From NCBI GenBank assembly GCA_007120385.1, contig SKNT01000027.1:1-56794 (forward strand): 56,794 nt of DNA, read 5' to 3'. Within the stretch, counting starts at the first letter, position 1. Each line of letters starts with the position of its first letter. Under the pieces are notes generated by a model that worked only from the letters and a program-made list of their open reading frames with translations, did not search any database and had not been told where the DNA came from. The DNA is from Balneolales bacterium (GTDB lineage: Bacteria > Bacteroidota > Rhodothermia > Balneolales > Natronogracilivirgulaceae). Made by a program: the position numbers and the translations under genes. Positions 8,810-17,747 of this stretch are shown here, piece after piece.

Positions 8810-8838
8810 TTGACATTAGCCCATATCGGAAGTAATTT
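8810..8838 (+). promoter_or_regulatory. Sigma-70-type promoter for the nuo operon
   Basis: TTGACA at 8810-8815 and TAATTT at 8833-8838 are separated by exactly 17 bases, a near-consensus -35/-10 pair. The predicted start near 8845 gives a leader of about 36 bases before nuoA. The whole gap 8586-8880 is 295 bases and separates divergent genes. Apart from this pair it is AT-rich with no further gene seen. No Shine-Dalgarno sequence precedes the nuoA ATG, as is common in this lineage. Confidence 0.55.
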
Positions 8839-8880
8839 TAGGGCCAAAATTCTGCCTCATATCCATCTCTGTAACGGAAA

Positions 8881-9288
8881 ATGCTAGAACAATACATCCC
8901 TGTTCTCCTGCTCATTGCCCTGGCTGTTGTAACTGCCGTGGCATTCATCGTGTTATCACGACTGCTCGGACCGCAACGCCCGGCTTCCAACAAGCTCGGT
9001 GCCTATGAAAGCGGGATGGATCCGATTGGCCAGGCCCGGGACCGATACTCCGTAAGTTTCTACATTATAGCCATGGAGTTTATCGTCTTCGACCTGGAAG
9101 TGATCTTCCTGTTTCCCTGGGCGGTTCGTTTTCACGAATTCGGCGCGGGAACGTTCTGGGCAATGATGCTATTTATTTTCATACTATTCCTGGGCCTCGT
9201 TTATACCATGAAAAAAGGCAGCTTTGACTGGGCTTCCGAACCGATCCAGCACAGGAATAGCCGGGAAAAGAGTTACGAAATTTCTTGA
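8881..9288 (+). CDS. nuoA: NADH-quinone oxidoreductase subunit A
   Basis: NuoA is a small membrane subunit of respiratory complex I. The 135-residue product has three membrane helices (about 7-28, 62-80 and 90-110). The conserved loop YESGMDPIG lies near residue 43, and the acidic motif 'AMEFIVFDLEVIFLFPWA' spans helix 2, including the Asp/Glu pair. It opens an operon of eight nuo genes in the order A-B-C-D-E-F-G-H with 0-21 bases between genes. Start is ATG at 8881, shortly after a near-consensus promoter. Confidence 0.96.
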   Translation: MLEQYIPVLLLIALAVVTAVAFIVLSRLLGPQRPASNKLGAYESGMDPIGQARDRYSVSFYIIAMEFIVFDLEVIFLFPWAVRFHEFGAGTFWAMMLFIFILFLGLVYTMKKGSFDWASEPIQHRNSREKSYEIS

Positions 9289-9297
9289 ATTTGAATT

Positions 9298-9780
9298 ATG
9301 AGTCTTGATCGTGTAATGGGTGAAGGCTATTTCACCACAACTGTTGACGCACTGACCAAGTGGGGCCGGGCCAATTCCGTCTGGCCGATGCCCATGGGTC
9401 TGGCCTGCTGCGCTATTGAAATGATGGCTTTTGCAGGTCCCAAGTATGACGCAGCACGTTTCGGATCAGAAGTGTTCCGTTTCTCCCCCCGGCAGAGCGA
9501 TGTGATGATCGTAGCCGGCTGGTGTACCTACAAAATGTCCCATGCCATCCGCCGTATCTGGGACCAGATGCCCGATCCCAAGTGGTGTATCGCCATGGGC
9601 GCCTGCGCATCCACCGGCGGAATGCACCGCTGCTACGGCGTGGTTCAGGGCGTGGACAACTTCCTTCCGGTAGACTACTACATATCCGGGTGTCCGCCAC
9701 GGCCCGAATCCATAATCAATGCGGTCCTGAAAATACAGGACAAGATCAAGGAGCAACAATCCTTCAAGCTCGACAGTTAG
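9298..9780 (+). CDS. nuoB: NADH-quinone oxidoreductase subunit B
   Basis: NuoB carries iron-sulfur cluster N2, which passes electrons to quinone. The 160-residue protein shows all four ligands: the adjacent cysteines in '[11 protein letters not shown]' (about 37-47), the cysteine of '[10 protein letters not shown]' (about 100-109), and that of '[10 protein letters not shown]' (about 129-138). Length is typical. It lies 9 bases after nuoA and 9 before nuoC, inside the nuo operon, and acts in the peripheral arm at the membrane junction. Confidence 0.97.
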   Translation: MSLDRVMGEGYFTTTVDALTKWGRANSVWPMPMGLACCAIEMMAFAGPKYDAARFGSEVFRFSPRQSDVMIVAGWCTYKMSHAIRRIWDQMPDPKWCIAMGACASTGGMHRCYGVVQGVDNFLPVDYYISGCPPRPESIINAVLKIQDKIKEQQSFKLDS

Positions 9781-9789
9781 GCACGAATC

Positions 9790-10293
9790 ATGAATACCGA
9801 TATCAGAGACAATCTGCTGCAGGATATCCGCGAATACCTTGGCGACGGCCTCCTTGAGGTGTACCTTGATTACAAACATCCGCTGCTGCTGATTGAGCGG
9901 GATCGCCTGCATGATACCTGCCGTTTCCTGAAAAACACCATGCATTTCATTTATCTGAATGAAATCATTGGTACCGACCGCTTCACCTCCGAAGATCGGT
10001 TTGAAGTGATTTACCACCTGGTTTCCCTCAGGGACCGCCAGCGGCTATTTGTAAAAGTGCGGGTGGATGAGGAGCTTCCTGTACTTCCCACCGTAACTGA
10101 CATCTGGAAAGGTGCCAACTGGAACGAACGTGAAGTCTATGACATGTTCGGAATCCGGTTCGAAGGCCACCCGGACCTGCGCAGAATTTTCCTCCCCGAA
10201 GATTTCAAATACTACCCCCTTCGCAAGGAGTTTCCGCTGCTCGGAGTTCCGGGTTCTCTTGAAATGCCAAATTCAACTCCAGATCACGACTGA
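9790..10293 (+). CDS. nuoC: NADH-quinone oxidoreductase subunit C
   Basis: NuoC is the 30-kDa-type scaffold subunit of the peripheral arm of complex I. The 167-residue product contains the family signature 'ANWNEREVYDMFGIRFEGHP' (about 113-132), followed by RRIFLPEDF and YPLRKEFPL. It is a separate gene, not fused to nuoD as in enterobacteria. Start is ATG at 9790; it is 9 bases after nuoB and 11 before nuoD. Confidence 0.96.
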   Translation: MNTDIRDNLLQDIREYLGDGLLEVYLDYKHPLLLIERDRLHDTCRFLKNTMHFIYLNEIIGTDRFTSEDRFEVIYHLVSLRDRQRLFVKVRVDEELPVLPTVTDIWKGANWNEREVYDMFGIRFEGHPDLRRIFLPEDFKYYPLRKEFPLLGVPGSLEMPNSTPDHD

Positions 10294-10304
10294 CGATCCG
10301 CGCC

Positions 10305-11600
10305 ATGATGCAACCCGATCCCACCATTTCCCGAAAGAAACCGACCTACTTCAAGGAACACCAGGAAGCGATCTACAAGAGTCTGGAAGACAAGCACGCT
10401 ACGGTCGAAATAGACCACAGCGACCCGCTTGCCACCCGAATGACCCTCAACATGGGACCCCAGCACCCCGCAACTCACGGTGTTCTTCGGGTGCTTATGG
10501 AACTTGACGGGGAAGTCATTACAAAATGCCGCCTTGATACCGGTTATCTGCACCGTGGCATCGAAAAAATGGCGGAGAACAAAACGTATCAGGAGTTCAT
10601 GCCCTATACAGACCGCATGGACTACCTCTCCCCGTACAGCAACAACGTTGCCCTGTGCCTGGCAGTGGAGAAGATTGCCAACATCCAAGTGCCCGTTCGA
10701 GCCAGTTATATTCGCATGATATGCTGTGAGTTATCCCGAATCTCCTCACATCTTTTATGGCTAGGTACCATGATCATGGACGCCGGCGCACTCTCTTTCT
10801 TCCTGTGGACTTTCCGCGAAAGGGAAAAGATCTACGACATCTTTGATGAGGTGGCCGGTCACCGGTTTACCGTCTCTCACTCTCGCATCGGTGGAGTCAA
10901 CAATGACTTCACTCCCGTTGCTGAGGAAAAGATCCGGAAATTTGTCCGGGAATTTCCCGATGAACTCAAGGGCTGGCACAAGATTCTCGACCGTAACAGA
11001 ATATTCGTAGACCGGAACAACGGCGTTGGGGCAATCGGGCACGAAGATGCCATAGCGATCGGTCTGGCAGGACCGTCCCTGAGAGCAACAGGTATCGCCT
11101 ACGACATCCGTAGATTTGAGCCATACATGCTCTATGATGAAATGGATTTCATGGTGCCAACGCGCACTGAAGGCGACAATCTGGCCCGGTACTACTGCCG
11201 GATGGAGGAAATGTCCGAGTCCATCCGGATTATTGAACAGTGCTTTGACAGAATGCCTAAAAAGGGTCCCATCCGCGTTGATGACGCCAAGAAAAGCTAC
11301 CCCTCAAAGGATGAAGTCTACTACTCAATGGAAGGGCTGATCCATGATTTCATGATGACCGACACCGGTGTGTGTCCGCCGGAAGGCGCCGAAAGCTACC
11401 TGGCTATTGAAGCGCCCAAAGGAGAGCTGGGTTTTTACATACAGAGCGACGGCACGGGACACCCCTGGCGCCTTAAAATCAAATCCCCGTCCTTCAGCAA
11501 CCTGCAGGGACTGGAAACCATATTGGACGGAGAAATGGTCGCTGATACGGTTGTATTAATCGGCGGAATGGATCCGGTAATGGGAGACTCAGACAAGTAA
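10305..11600 (+). CDS. nuoD: NADH-quinone oxidoreductase subunit D
   Basis: NuoD forms the quinone-binding pocket together with NuoB and is distantly related to the large subunit of NiFe hydrogenases. The product has 431 residues. It shows the conserved 'NMGPQHPATHGVLR' block (about 49-62) with the pocket His, 'LDTGYLHRGIEKMAE' (about 77-91), 'EISRISSHLLWLG'-type residues near 140, and a C-terminal '...GGMDPVMGDSDK' close to the usual '..DpvmGevDR' ending. The first 30 residues are a variable extension rich in Lys and Pro. It is in operon with nuoC and nuoE (2 bases downstream). Confidence 0.97.
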   Translation: MMQPDPTISRKKPTYFKEHQEAIYKSLEDKHATVEIDHSDPLATRMTLNMGPQHPATHGVLRVLMELDGEVITKCRLDTGYLHRGIEKMAENKTYQEFMPYTDRMDYLSPYSNNVALCLAVEKIANIQVPVRASYIRMICCELSRISSHLLWLGTMIMDAGALSFFLWTFREREKIYDIFDEVAGHRFTVSHSRIGGVNNDFTPVAEEKIRKFVREFPDELKGWHKILDRNRIFVDRNNGVGAIGHEDAIAIGLAGPSLRATGIAYDIRRFEPYMLYDEMDFMVPTRTEGDNLARYYCRMEEMSESIRIIEQCFDRMPKKGPIRVDDAKKSYPSKDEVYYSMEGLIHDFMMTDTGVCPPEGAESYLAIEAPKGELGFYIQSDGTGHPWRLKIKSPSFSNLQGLETILDGEMVADTVVLIGGMDPVMGDSDK

Positions 11601-11602
11601 TT

Positions 11603-12142
11603 ATGGCTGATACGTACACATTTGATGCCAAGGATCTCGCAGAGATCAAAAAAATCACGGATAAATACCCTGAGAAGCAGGCGGCTGTACTTCCGGTGTT
11701 GTGGTATGCCCAGGACAAGTTCGGGCACACCGACTCTTCCGTGCAGCAGCTCGTAGCCGGAACGCTGGGAGTCCCGGAGGCGCACATCAGGGGTGTGGTC
11801 TCCTTTTACACCCAGTATTACGAGAATCCGATGGGCAGGAACGTCCTGGATGTCTGCACCTGTCTGAGCTGCCAGGTATGCGGCGGATACGACATGCTGC
11901 ACTATATTGAAGAGAAACTGGGCATCAAGGCAGGGGAAACCACACCAGACGGCGAGTTCTCGCTTCAATCTGTTGAATGCCTGGGAGCCTGCGGTTATGC
12001 CCCCATGCTCCAGGTAACCAACGACAAGTTTGTCAACCACCTGACCCGTGAGAAAGTGGACAAACTGATTGATGACTTGCGGGCCGGCAAACAACCGGAA
12101 TTCGAATCAAACCCCATGCCCCAACACGAAAAAGGTTCCTGA
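11603..12142 (+). CDS. nuoE: NADH-quinone oxidoreductase subunit E
   Basis: NuoE is a thioredoxin-fold subunit that binds the [2Fe-2S] cluster N1a next to the NADH site. The 179-residue protein has the ligand pairs CTCLSC (near residue 90) and CLGACG (near 130), in the C-x4-C and C-x3-C spacing of the family. An extra cysteine within the first pair and one just after (QVCGG) are unusual but do not disturb it. The N-terminal helical part contains 'VLPVLWYAQDKFGH'. The C-terminal 15 residues are a short polar tail. It lies between nuoD and nuoF. Confidence 0.95.
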   Translation: MADTYTFDAKDLAEIKKITDKYPEKQAAVLPVLWYAQDKFGHTDSSVQQLVAGTLGVPEAHIRGVVSFYTQYYENPMGRNVLDVCTCLSCQVCGGYDMLHYIEEKLGIKAGETTPDGEFSLQSVECLGACGYAPMLQVTNDKFVNHLTREKVDKLIDDLRAGKQPEFESNPMPQHEKGS

Positions 12143-12150
12143 CATCCGCA

Positions 12151-13440
12151 ATGAACAACGACTGGAAATCATACCAACCCCTTCTTGTGCCGGCTATCCC
12201 GGACCTGCATGACATATCAGTTTACGAGAAAAACAACGGCTACCAGGCTCTTAAAAAGATCCTCTCGGACGCGAAGACCTGGAACCCGGCAAATGTAATA
12301 AACGAAGTGAAGACGGCCAATATCCGTGGACGCGGCGGTGCCGGTTTCAATGCCGGACTTAAATGGTCGTTCATGCCGGAACCGGACGGCAAGCCGCGCT
12401 ATCTTGCCTGCAACGGCGACGAATCTGAGCCGGGTACATTCAAGGACCGGAAAATCTTCGAATTCAATCCGCATCAGTTTATTGAAGGCGCCATCATTGC
12501 CGCCTATGCCATGCAAATTGAAGTTATCTACGTTTACATTCGCGGGGAATACCGGCCGTTTGTCCAGAAACTGCAGCGAGCCATTGACCAGGCGTATGAA
12601 AAGGGCTATCTGGGAAAAAACATCCTGAAATCCAAATTCAGTGTGGAAATGTACACCCATATGGGTGCCGGTGCCTATATATGCGGAGAGGAATCCTCCC
12701 TGATGGAGTCACTGGAAGGCAAACGGGGCTATCCTAGAGTGAAACCGCCCTTCCCTGCTCAGCGCGGACTCTGGGGACGGCCCACCACCATCAACAACAT
12801 TGAAACTCTGGCCAACGTCCCGCTTGTGATGAACCATGGCGCGGACTGGTACCTTGCCATCGGACCATCCACCCATCCCGGACCCGTGCTTTATGGCATT
12901 TCGGGACATGTCAACCGTCCGGGCGTTTACGAATATCCCGCCGGAATGAATATTATGACCCTGATCAACGAAGTTGCCGGAGGGGTGCGCGGAGGAAAAA
13001 AACTCAAGGCGCTGATACCTGGCGGTTCATCCACCCCACCCCTGAGGGCCGACATGCTGGAAGGGGTCACCATGGATTCCGACTCCCTTCGCCAGGCCGG
13101 ATCCATGATGGGAACGGCCGGTATGGTGGTGCTGGATGAGGATACGGATATGGTGGAGCTGATCTGGAGAATTTCCTATTTCTATGATCATGAGTCGTGC
13201 GGTCAGTGCACGCCCTGCCGTGATGGTACCGGATGGCTGGAAAAAACACTGCGAAAGATAAAGGATGGCAACGGTGAAATGCGGGATCTGGATCTGCTTC
13301 TTGCAATCTGCTATCGGATGGAGGGTCGCACCATCTGCGCCCTGGCCGATGCAGCCGCCTGGCCTGTTCGCTACTCCATTGATCGGTTCCGGGATGAATT
13401 TGAAAAGAAATGCAAAAAAACGGTCTATGCCGTCGCCTGA
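12151..13440 (+). CDS. nuoF: NADH-quinone oxidoreductase subunit F
   Basis: NuoF is the NADH-oxidising subunit; it binds FMN and the [4Fe-4S] cluster N3. The 429-residue product shows the flavin/NADH glycine-rich block GRGGAGFNAGLKWSF (about 59-73), 'CNGDESEPGTFKDR' (about 87-100), 'GAGAYICGEESSLMESLEG' (about 171-189), and the cluster motif SCGQCTPCRDG (about 350-360) with the fourth Cys in 'TICALADAAAWPV' (about 394-406). Everything expected is present. It follows nuoE by 8 bases. Confidence 0.97.
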   Translation: MNNDWKSYQPLLVPAIPDLHDISVYEKNNGYQALKKILSDAKTWNPANVINEVKTANIRGRGGAGFNAGLKWSFMPEPDGKPRYLACNGDESEPGTFKDRKIFEFNPHQFIEGAIIAAYAMQIEVIYVYIRGEYRPFVQKLQRAIDQAYEKGYLGKNILKSKFSVEMYTHMGAGAYICGEESSLMESLEGKRGYPRVKPPFPAQRGLWGRPTTINNIETLANVPLVMNHGADWYLAIGPSTHPGPVLYGISGHVNRPGVYEYPAGMNIMTLINEVAGGVRGGKKLKALIPGGSSTPPLRADMLEGVTMDSDSLRQAGSMMGTAGMVVLDEDTDMVELIWRISYFYDHESCGQCTPCRDGTGWLEKTLRKIKDGNGEMRDLDLLLAICYRMEGRTICALADAAAWPVRYSIDRFRDEFEKKCKKTVYAVA

Positions 13441-13461
13441 TGTAACATCATAAGATCAGAC

Positions 13462-15204
13462 ATGCCTGAAATTTTTATAGATAACAAACGATACGAATTT
13501 GAAGAGCCGGGGAAAGTGCTTCAGTTCATGCTCGACAATGGCCTGGACCTGCCTTTTTTCTGCTATCATCCCTCTCTTTCCATTCCGGCAAACTGTCGTC
13601 AGTGCATGGTCAAGGCCGGTATGCCGGTATATGACCGGGAGAAAGGCACCTTTGAGATTGATGAAAACGGCGAACGGGTAATCCGCTTTTTCCCGAAGCT
13701 CATGACCGCCTGCAGTCTGGATCTTGCCGATGGCATGGTCGTCCTCACCCACCATACCGATGAACTGGTGAAGCAGGCACAGGCCGACAACCTCGAATTC
13801 ATTCTCATCAACCATCCGCTTGACTGTCCCATATGCGACCAGGCCGGTGAATGTCCCCTGCAGATACTGACCTACAAATACGGACCCGAAGGAAGCCGTT
13901 TCGAGCACAAAAAAGTACACAAGCCCAAAGCCATCCAGCTCGGACCGCGCGTCATTCTGGATGCCGAACGCTGCATAAACTGCACCCGGTGCGTCCGATT
14001 CACTGATGAGATCAGCAAAACCCATCAGCTTACCATCATCTCACGGGGCGATAAAAATTACCCGATGACCGCCCATGGACAGATATTTGACGATCCTTAT
14101 TCCCTGAATACCGTTGACATATGTCCGGTCGGAGCGCTGACTTCTGCCGACTTCCGTTTCAAGGCGCGGGTTTGGGAAATGAACCAGACCCCGAGCATAG
14201 ACATTTCCAACGGAAAAGGCTGCAGCACCTGGATGTGGACCCGCGACAATCTTGTAATGCGTGTCACCCCGCGTTTCAATGAGGCGGTCAACGATCACTG
14301 GATGCCGGATGCCGGGCGACTCGCTTACCGGAGATTCAATGAAAACCGGATATCCAAACCGCAACTGCGTCTCGATGATGCCGAACAGGTACGCACCTCC
14401 TGGAACAATGCCCAACTCACTCTCCTGGAGGAACTGGAAAAAATTTCCGCCGGGGATATCCTGGTCATCGGCAGCGCACACGCATCCGTTGAAGATAATT
14501 ATGCCCTGCGCACTTTCTTCAGCAATAAGGGTGTTTCGGAATTCCGTTTTCTGCCACATATCATTCCGGGGTCCGGAGACGGTTACCTGATTTCCGACGA
14601 CCAGGCGCCGAATACCAACGGGGTCCGGGCGCTAGGCTTCCAGGAAACTGATGAAAAGACGCTCATCAAGCTGATAAAATCCACAAAACCGAAAATGATC
14701 GTCATACTGGATGATGATCTTCTGGGACGCACCTCGCTGACTCCGGACCATCTTTCCGGCGCATGGACCATCGTGTTTGGTACAAACCACGACGAAACGA
14801 CCCGCACCGCCAACCTGGTTGTACCTGTGACAACCGCTGCCGAGCACGCCGCCTCCTACGTCAACGTGGACGGCCGCATTCAGCGCACGGTTCCGGCAAA
14901 GGAAACCCTGTATACCAACCGCCGGCTGAACCTGGAGATGTCCATGGGCCGTCTGGACCATTACGGAACAAAGTTTGACAACTGGGTGACTGATGCAAAC
15001 CGGGTGGACTGCATCTCCGCCTGGGAGTTCTTCATTCGCCTGGAACATGACGGTGATGCACCGAAATGGGAATCATCACGGCAGATCATGGAAGAGATAG
15101 CCGGGTTGTTCTCCACATTCCGTCAGGTGTCCTACGACCGCATGGATGAAGAAAACGGCATTCAACTGAAACTGGAACAAGACACGGAAGTTAAACCTGC
15201 ATAA
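13462..15204 (+). CDS. nuoG: NADH-quinone oxidoreductase subunit G, short form
   Basis: NuoG carries electrons from NuoE/F towards NuoB. At 580 residues it is much shorter than the roughly 900-residue enterobacterial form. The N-terminal ferredoxin-like part is intact: FFCYH...ANCRQCMV (about 33-52) for N1b, HPLDCPICDQAGECPLQ (about 119-135), and RCINCTRCVRF plus VDICPVGAL (about 171-181 and 216-224) for the [4Fe-4S] clusters. The remaining 350 residues are a reduced molybdopterin-oxidoreductase-like domain with no visible cofactor site. Its stop directly abuts the nuoH start at 15205. Confidence 0.94.
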   Translation: MPEIFIDNKRYEFEEPGKVLQFMLDNGLDLPFFCYHPSLSIPANCRQCMVKAGMPVYDREKGTFEIDENGERVIRFFPKLMTACSLDLADGMVVLTHHTDELVKQAQADNLEFILINHPLDCPICDQAGECPLQILTYKYGPEGSRFEHKKVHKPKAIQLGPRVILDAERCINCTRCVRFTDEISKTHQLTIISRGDKNYPMTAHGQIFDDPYSLNTVDICPVGALTSADFRFKARVWEMNQTPSIDISNGKGCSTWMWTRDNLVMRVTPRFNEAVNDHWMPDAGRLAYRRFNENRISKPQLRLDDAEQVRTSWNNAQLTLLEELEKISAGDILVIGSAHASVEDNYALRTFFSNKGVSEFRFLPHIIPGSGDGYLISDDQAPNTNGVRALGFQETDEKTLIKLIKSTKPKMIVILDDDLLGRTSLTPDHLSGAWTIVFGTNHDETTRTANLVVPVTTAAEHAASYVNVDGRIQRTVPAKETLYTNRRLNLEMSMGRLDHYGTKFDNWVTDANRVDCISAWEFFIRLEHDGDAPKWESSRQIMEEIAGLFSTFRQVSYDRMDEENGIQLKLEQDTEVKPA

Positions 15205-16203
15205 ATGGATCCCTTACTTTTTTCAATTTTGGTCATGCTGGCCGTGGTTCTGTTTTTTCTGCTCCCATCGGCTGCCGTTGCCGTATACGCCGAGCGTCGC
15301 GTTTCTGCATTCATCCAGAACCGTTACGGACCTAACAGAGTGGGGCCGCTGGGGCTCTTCCAGCCATTTTCGGATGTGATCAAACTCTTTCTGAAAGAGG
15401 ATATTGTACCCGAAAAAGCCAACCGGTTCCTTTATACCCTGGCACCCATGATTCCGGTAAGCACGGCCATCATCACCGTTGCAATCATACCCTTCAGTGA
15501 ATTTGTGTACATCACCGATTTGAACGTGGGTGTCCTTTACCTGCTTGCCGTCGCATCACTGGCTGTCTATGGAGTAACCCTGGCGGGATGGGCATCCAAC
15601 AGCAAATACTCCCTGCTTGGAGGATTGCGCGCCGCTGCCCAGATGATCAGTTACGAGCTACCAATGGGTGTTGCCCTGGCGTCAGTCATCCTGTTTGCCG
15701 GCTCGCTTAGCCTGCTGGAAATCGTCCATTCACAGGAGTTCTGGTGGAATATCTTCCGAAATCCCCTGGGATTCTTCATTTTTACCATTGCGGCATTTGC
15801 CGAAGCCAACCGGGCACCGTTTGACCTGGTTGAGGCCGAACAGGAACTGGTGGGCGGTTTTCACACCGAGTACAGTTCCATGAAATTCGGGACCTTCTTC
15901 CTTGCTGAATACATGCATGTTGTGATCGGAAGCATGCTCATCACCGTATTCTTCTTCGGCGGGTATCACCTGCCGTTTGCCGGCTACTGGCTCCCCGAAA
16001 TGAGCCCGGTCTGGAAATCCATCCTCGATATACACGTCTTTATCTTAAAGACCGTATTCTTCGCCTTCGTTTTCATCTGGGTGCGATGGACACTTCCGCG
16101 GTTCAAATACAGTCAGCTTATGCGACTTGGCTGGACCAGGATGCTTCCACTGGCAATCATCAATTTTGTGGTGATAGCCATTATCCTGTACTATCTGCCC
16201 TGA
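15205..16203 (+). CDS. nuoH: NADH-quinone oxidoreductase subunit H
   Basis: NuoH is the membrane subunit at the entrance of the quinone channel. The 332-residue protein has about eight membrane helices. Conserved loops are 'YAERRVSAFIQNRYGPNRVG' (about 28-47), 'LGGLRAAAQMISYELPMG' (about 139-156), 'EANRAPFDLVEAEQELVGG' (about 196-214) and 'TEYSSMKFG' (about 217-225), all with intact charged residues. It starts immediately at the nuoG stop. It is the last nuo gene here: nuoI, J, K, L, M and N do not follow, so the complex must be completed from another locus. Confidence 0.96.
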   Translation: MDPLLFSILVMLAVVLFFLLPSAAVAVYAERRVSAFIQNRYGPNRVGPLGLFQPFSDVIKLFLKEDIVPEKANRFLYTLAPMIPVSTAIITVAIIPFSEFVYITDLNVGVLYLLAVASLAVYGVTLAGWASNSKYSLLGGLRAAAQMISYELPMGVALASVILFAGSLSLLEIVHSQEFWWNIFRNPLGFFIFTIAAFAEANRAPFDLVEAEQELVGGFHTEYSSMKFGTFFLAEYMHVVIGSMLITVFFFGGYHLPFAGYWLPEMSPVWKSILDIHVFILKTVFFAFVFIWVRWTLPRFKYSQLMRLGWTRMLPLAIINFVVIAIILYYLP

Positions 16204-16285
16204 GAAATTACCCTCTGATCCGATACCTTCCGGGAAAATATCCTTGCCGGCCGGGCCGTTTGTACCGGTTGCAAGCTTTATTATC

Positions 16286-17692
16286 ATGACTGACCGTAAA
16301 CCTGCCCATAACTCCAGCACGTCCCGGAGCGTGGCCTTCTGCACGCTTGGCTGCAAGCTGAACTTCGCTGAGACATCCACTCTCAAGCGCCATTTCAGCG
16401 GAATGAATTTCTCTATTGTTCCCTTTGAGCGGAAGGCCGATGTATATGTGGTCAATACCTGTTCTGTGACGCAAGATGCCAACAGGGACTGCCGAAAGGC
16501 CGTGCGCCGGGCACAGCGCCTGAACCCCGATGCCTTTATTGCGGTCACAGGATGCTATGCACAGCTTGAACCTGATGAAATTGCGTCAATTGAAGGTGTC
16601 GACCTGGTGGTCGGGGCGCGTGACAAATTCGACATCCTCTCTCTTGCCGGCAACTTTGAGAAGCCGGATAAAACCATTATCCATCGAACTGATGTTAACG
16701 AAGCCGTTGACTTCCACCACGCCTTCTCCGCCAATGACCGCACACGTGCTTTTTTAAAGGTGCAGGACGGATGCGACTACAAGTGCAGCTTCTGCACCAT
16801 CCCGCTGGCGCGAGGTAAAAGCCGCAGCCCATCGGTCGCCGATGTGCTCGCAAATGCCAGAAGTGTCGTCGCCGGCGGATATCGTGAAATCGTACTCACC
16901 GGTGTAAATGTCGGTGATTTCGGGCATCAGAACGGTGAAACCTTCCTGGATTTGCTCAGACAGCTGGACCGCCTGCCAGGGCTGGACCGCATCCGGATAT
17001 CCTCCATTGAACCCAACCTGCTCTCCGACAAGATCATTGCCTTCGCGGCTCAATCGGATACCGTGCAGCCCCACTTCCATATCCCTCTTCAAAGCGGATC
17101 GGACGAAGTGCTTCAATTGATGAAGCGAAGGTATCGGACCGACCTTTACCGGCGCCGTGTACACACCATCCTGGATGCCATGCCCCATGCCTGCATCGGT
17201 GTTGATGTGATAACGGGTCATCCCGGCGAGACGGACGCGCACTTCCGTACAACAATGGACTTCCTGCAGTCACTGCCAGTGGGTTACCTGCATGTATTCA
17301 CCTATTCCGAACGGCCCAATACCGCAGCCATGGAAATGGATGGTCAAATTGCAAAAAAGATTCGCAAGGAGAGAACGCACAAACTTCGCCGCATATCGGA
17401 TCAGAAACGCTTTGATTTTGACAGCCGGCATCTTGGTTCAGTGCGGCCGGTTCTTGTAGAGCAGGAAGTACAGAACGGAAGAATTCTCGGCTGGACCGAC
17501 AATTACATCCGGGTTTCGCTGCCACATGATCCCTCGCTTGTAAATGAGATTGTTCACTGCCGACTGGTTGCGCGCGCCCCTTCCGAAGCGGTTCAGGGCT
17601 CCATTCTGAACGGAAGCGCCGGATCCAGTATCGAATACATCCATGACAGGCGCGAAGTCCGGGCTTCCATCCCTGCCGGTCCGGATGCCTGA
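16286..17692 (+). CDS. mtaB: tRNA (N6-threonylcarbamoyladenosine(37)-C2)-methylthiotransferase MtaB
   Basis: MtaB is a radical-SAM enzyme that converts t6A37 to ms2t6A37 in ANN-decoding tRNAs. I choose ATG 16286 (MTDRKPAHN); an upstream in-frame TTG at 16244 would add 14 unconvincing residues. The product has 468 residues. The N-terminal cluster cysteines lie in 'FCTLGCKLNFAET', 'NTCSVTQDAN' and 'VTGCYAQ', and the radical-SAM motif C-x3-C-x2-C lies in 'QDGCDYKCSFCTIP' (about 166-179). A TRAM-like C-terminal region follows 'RPVLVEQEVQNG'. The missing long TRAM extension and 'CKLN' (not 'CQMN') favour MtaB over MiaB. It follows nuoH by 82 bases. Confidence 0.92.
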   Translation: MTDRKPAHNSSTSRSVAFCTLGCKLNFAETSTLKRHFSGMNFSIVPFERKADVYVVNTCSVTQDANRDCRKAVRRAQRLNPDAFIAVTGCYAQLEPDEIASIEGVDLVVGARDKFDILSLAGNFEKPDKTIIHRTDVNEAVDFHHAFSANDRTRAFLKVQDGCDYKCSFCTIPLARGKSRSPSVADVLANARSVVAGGYREIVLTGVNVGDFGHQNGETFLDLLRQLDRLPGLDRIRISSIEPNLLSDKIIAFAAQSDTVQPHFHIPLQSGSDEVLQLMKRRYRTDLYRRRVHTILDAMPHACIGVDVITGHPGETDAHFRTTMDFLQSLPVGYLHVFTYSERPNTAAMEMDGQIAKKIRKERTHKLRRISDQKRFDFDSRHLGSVRPVLVEQEVQNGRILGWTDNYIRVSLPHDPSLVNEIVHCRLVARAPSEAVQGSILNGSAGSSIEYIHDRREVRASIPAGPDA

Positions 17693-17747
17693 AAGCAACC
17701 GTATTGACGGAATCATCCAAATAACCACTCAACGGAAATCCGAACTC

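Noticed and set aside
16244-16285. Upstream TTG start extending MtaB by 14 residues
   Set aside because: The added residues are not conserved in type, and ATG 16286 gives the normal family N-terminus.
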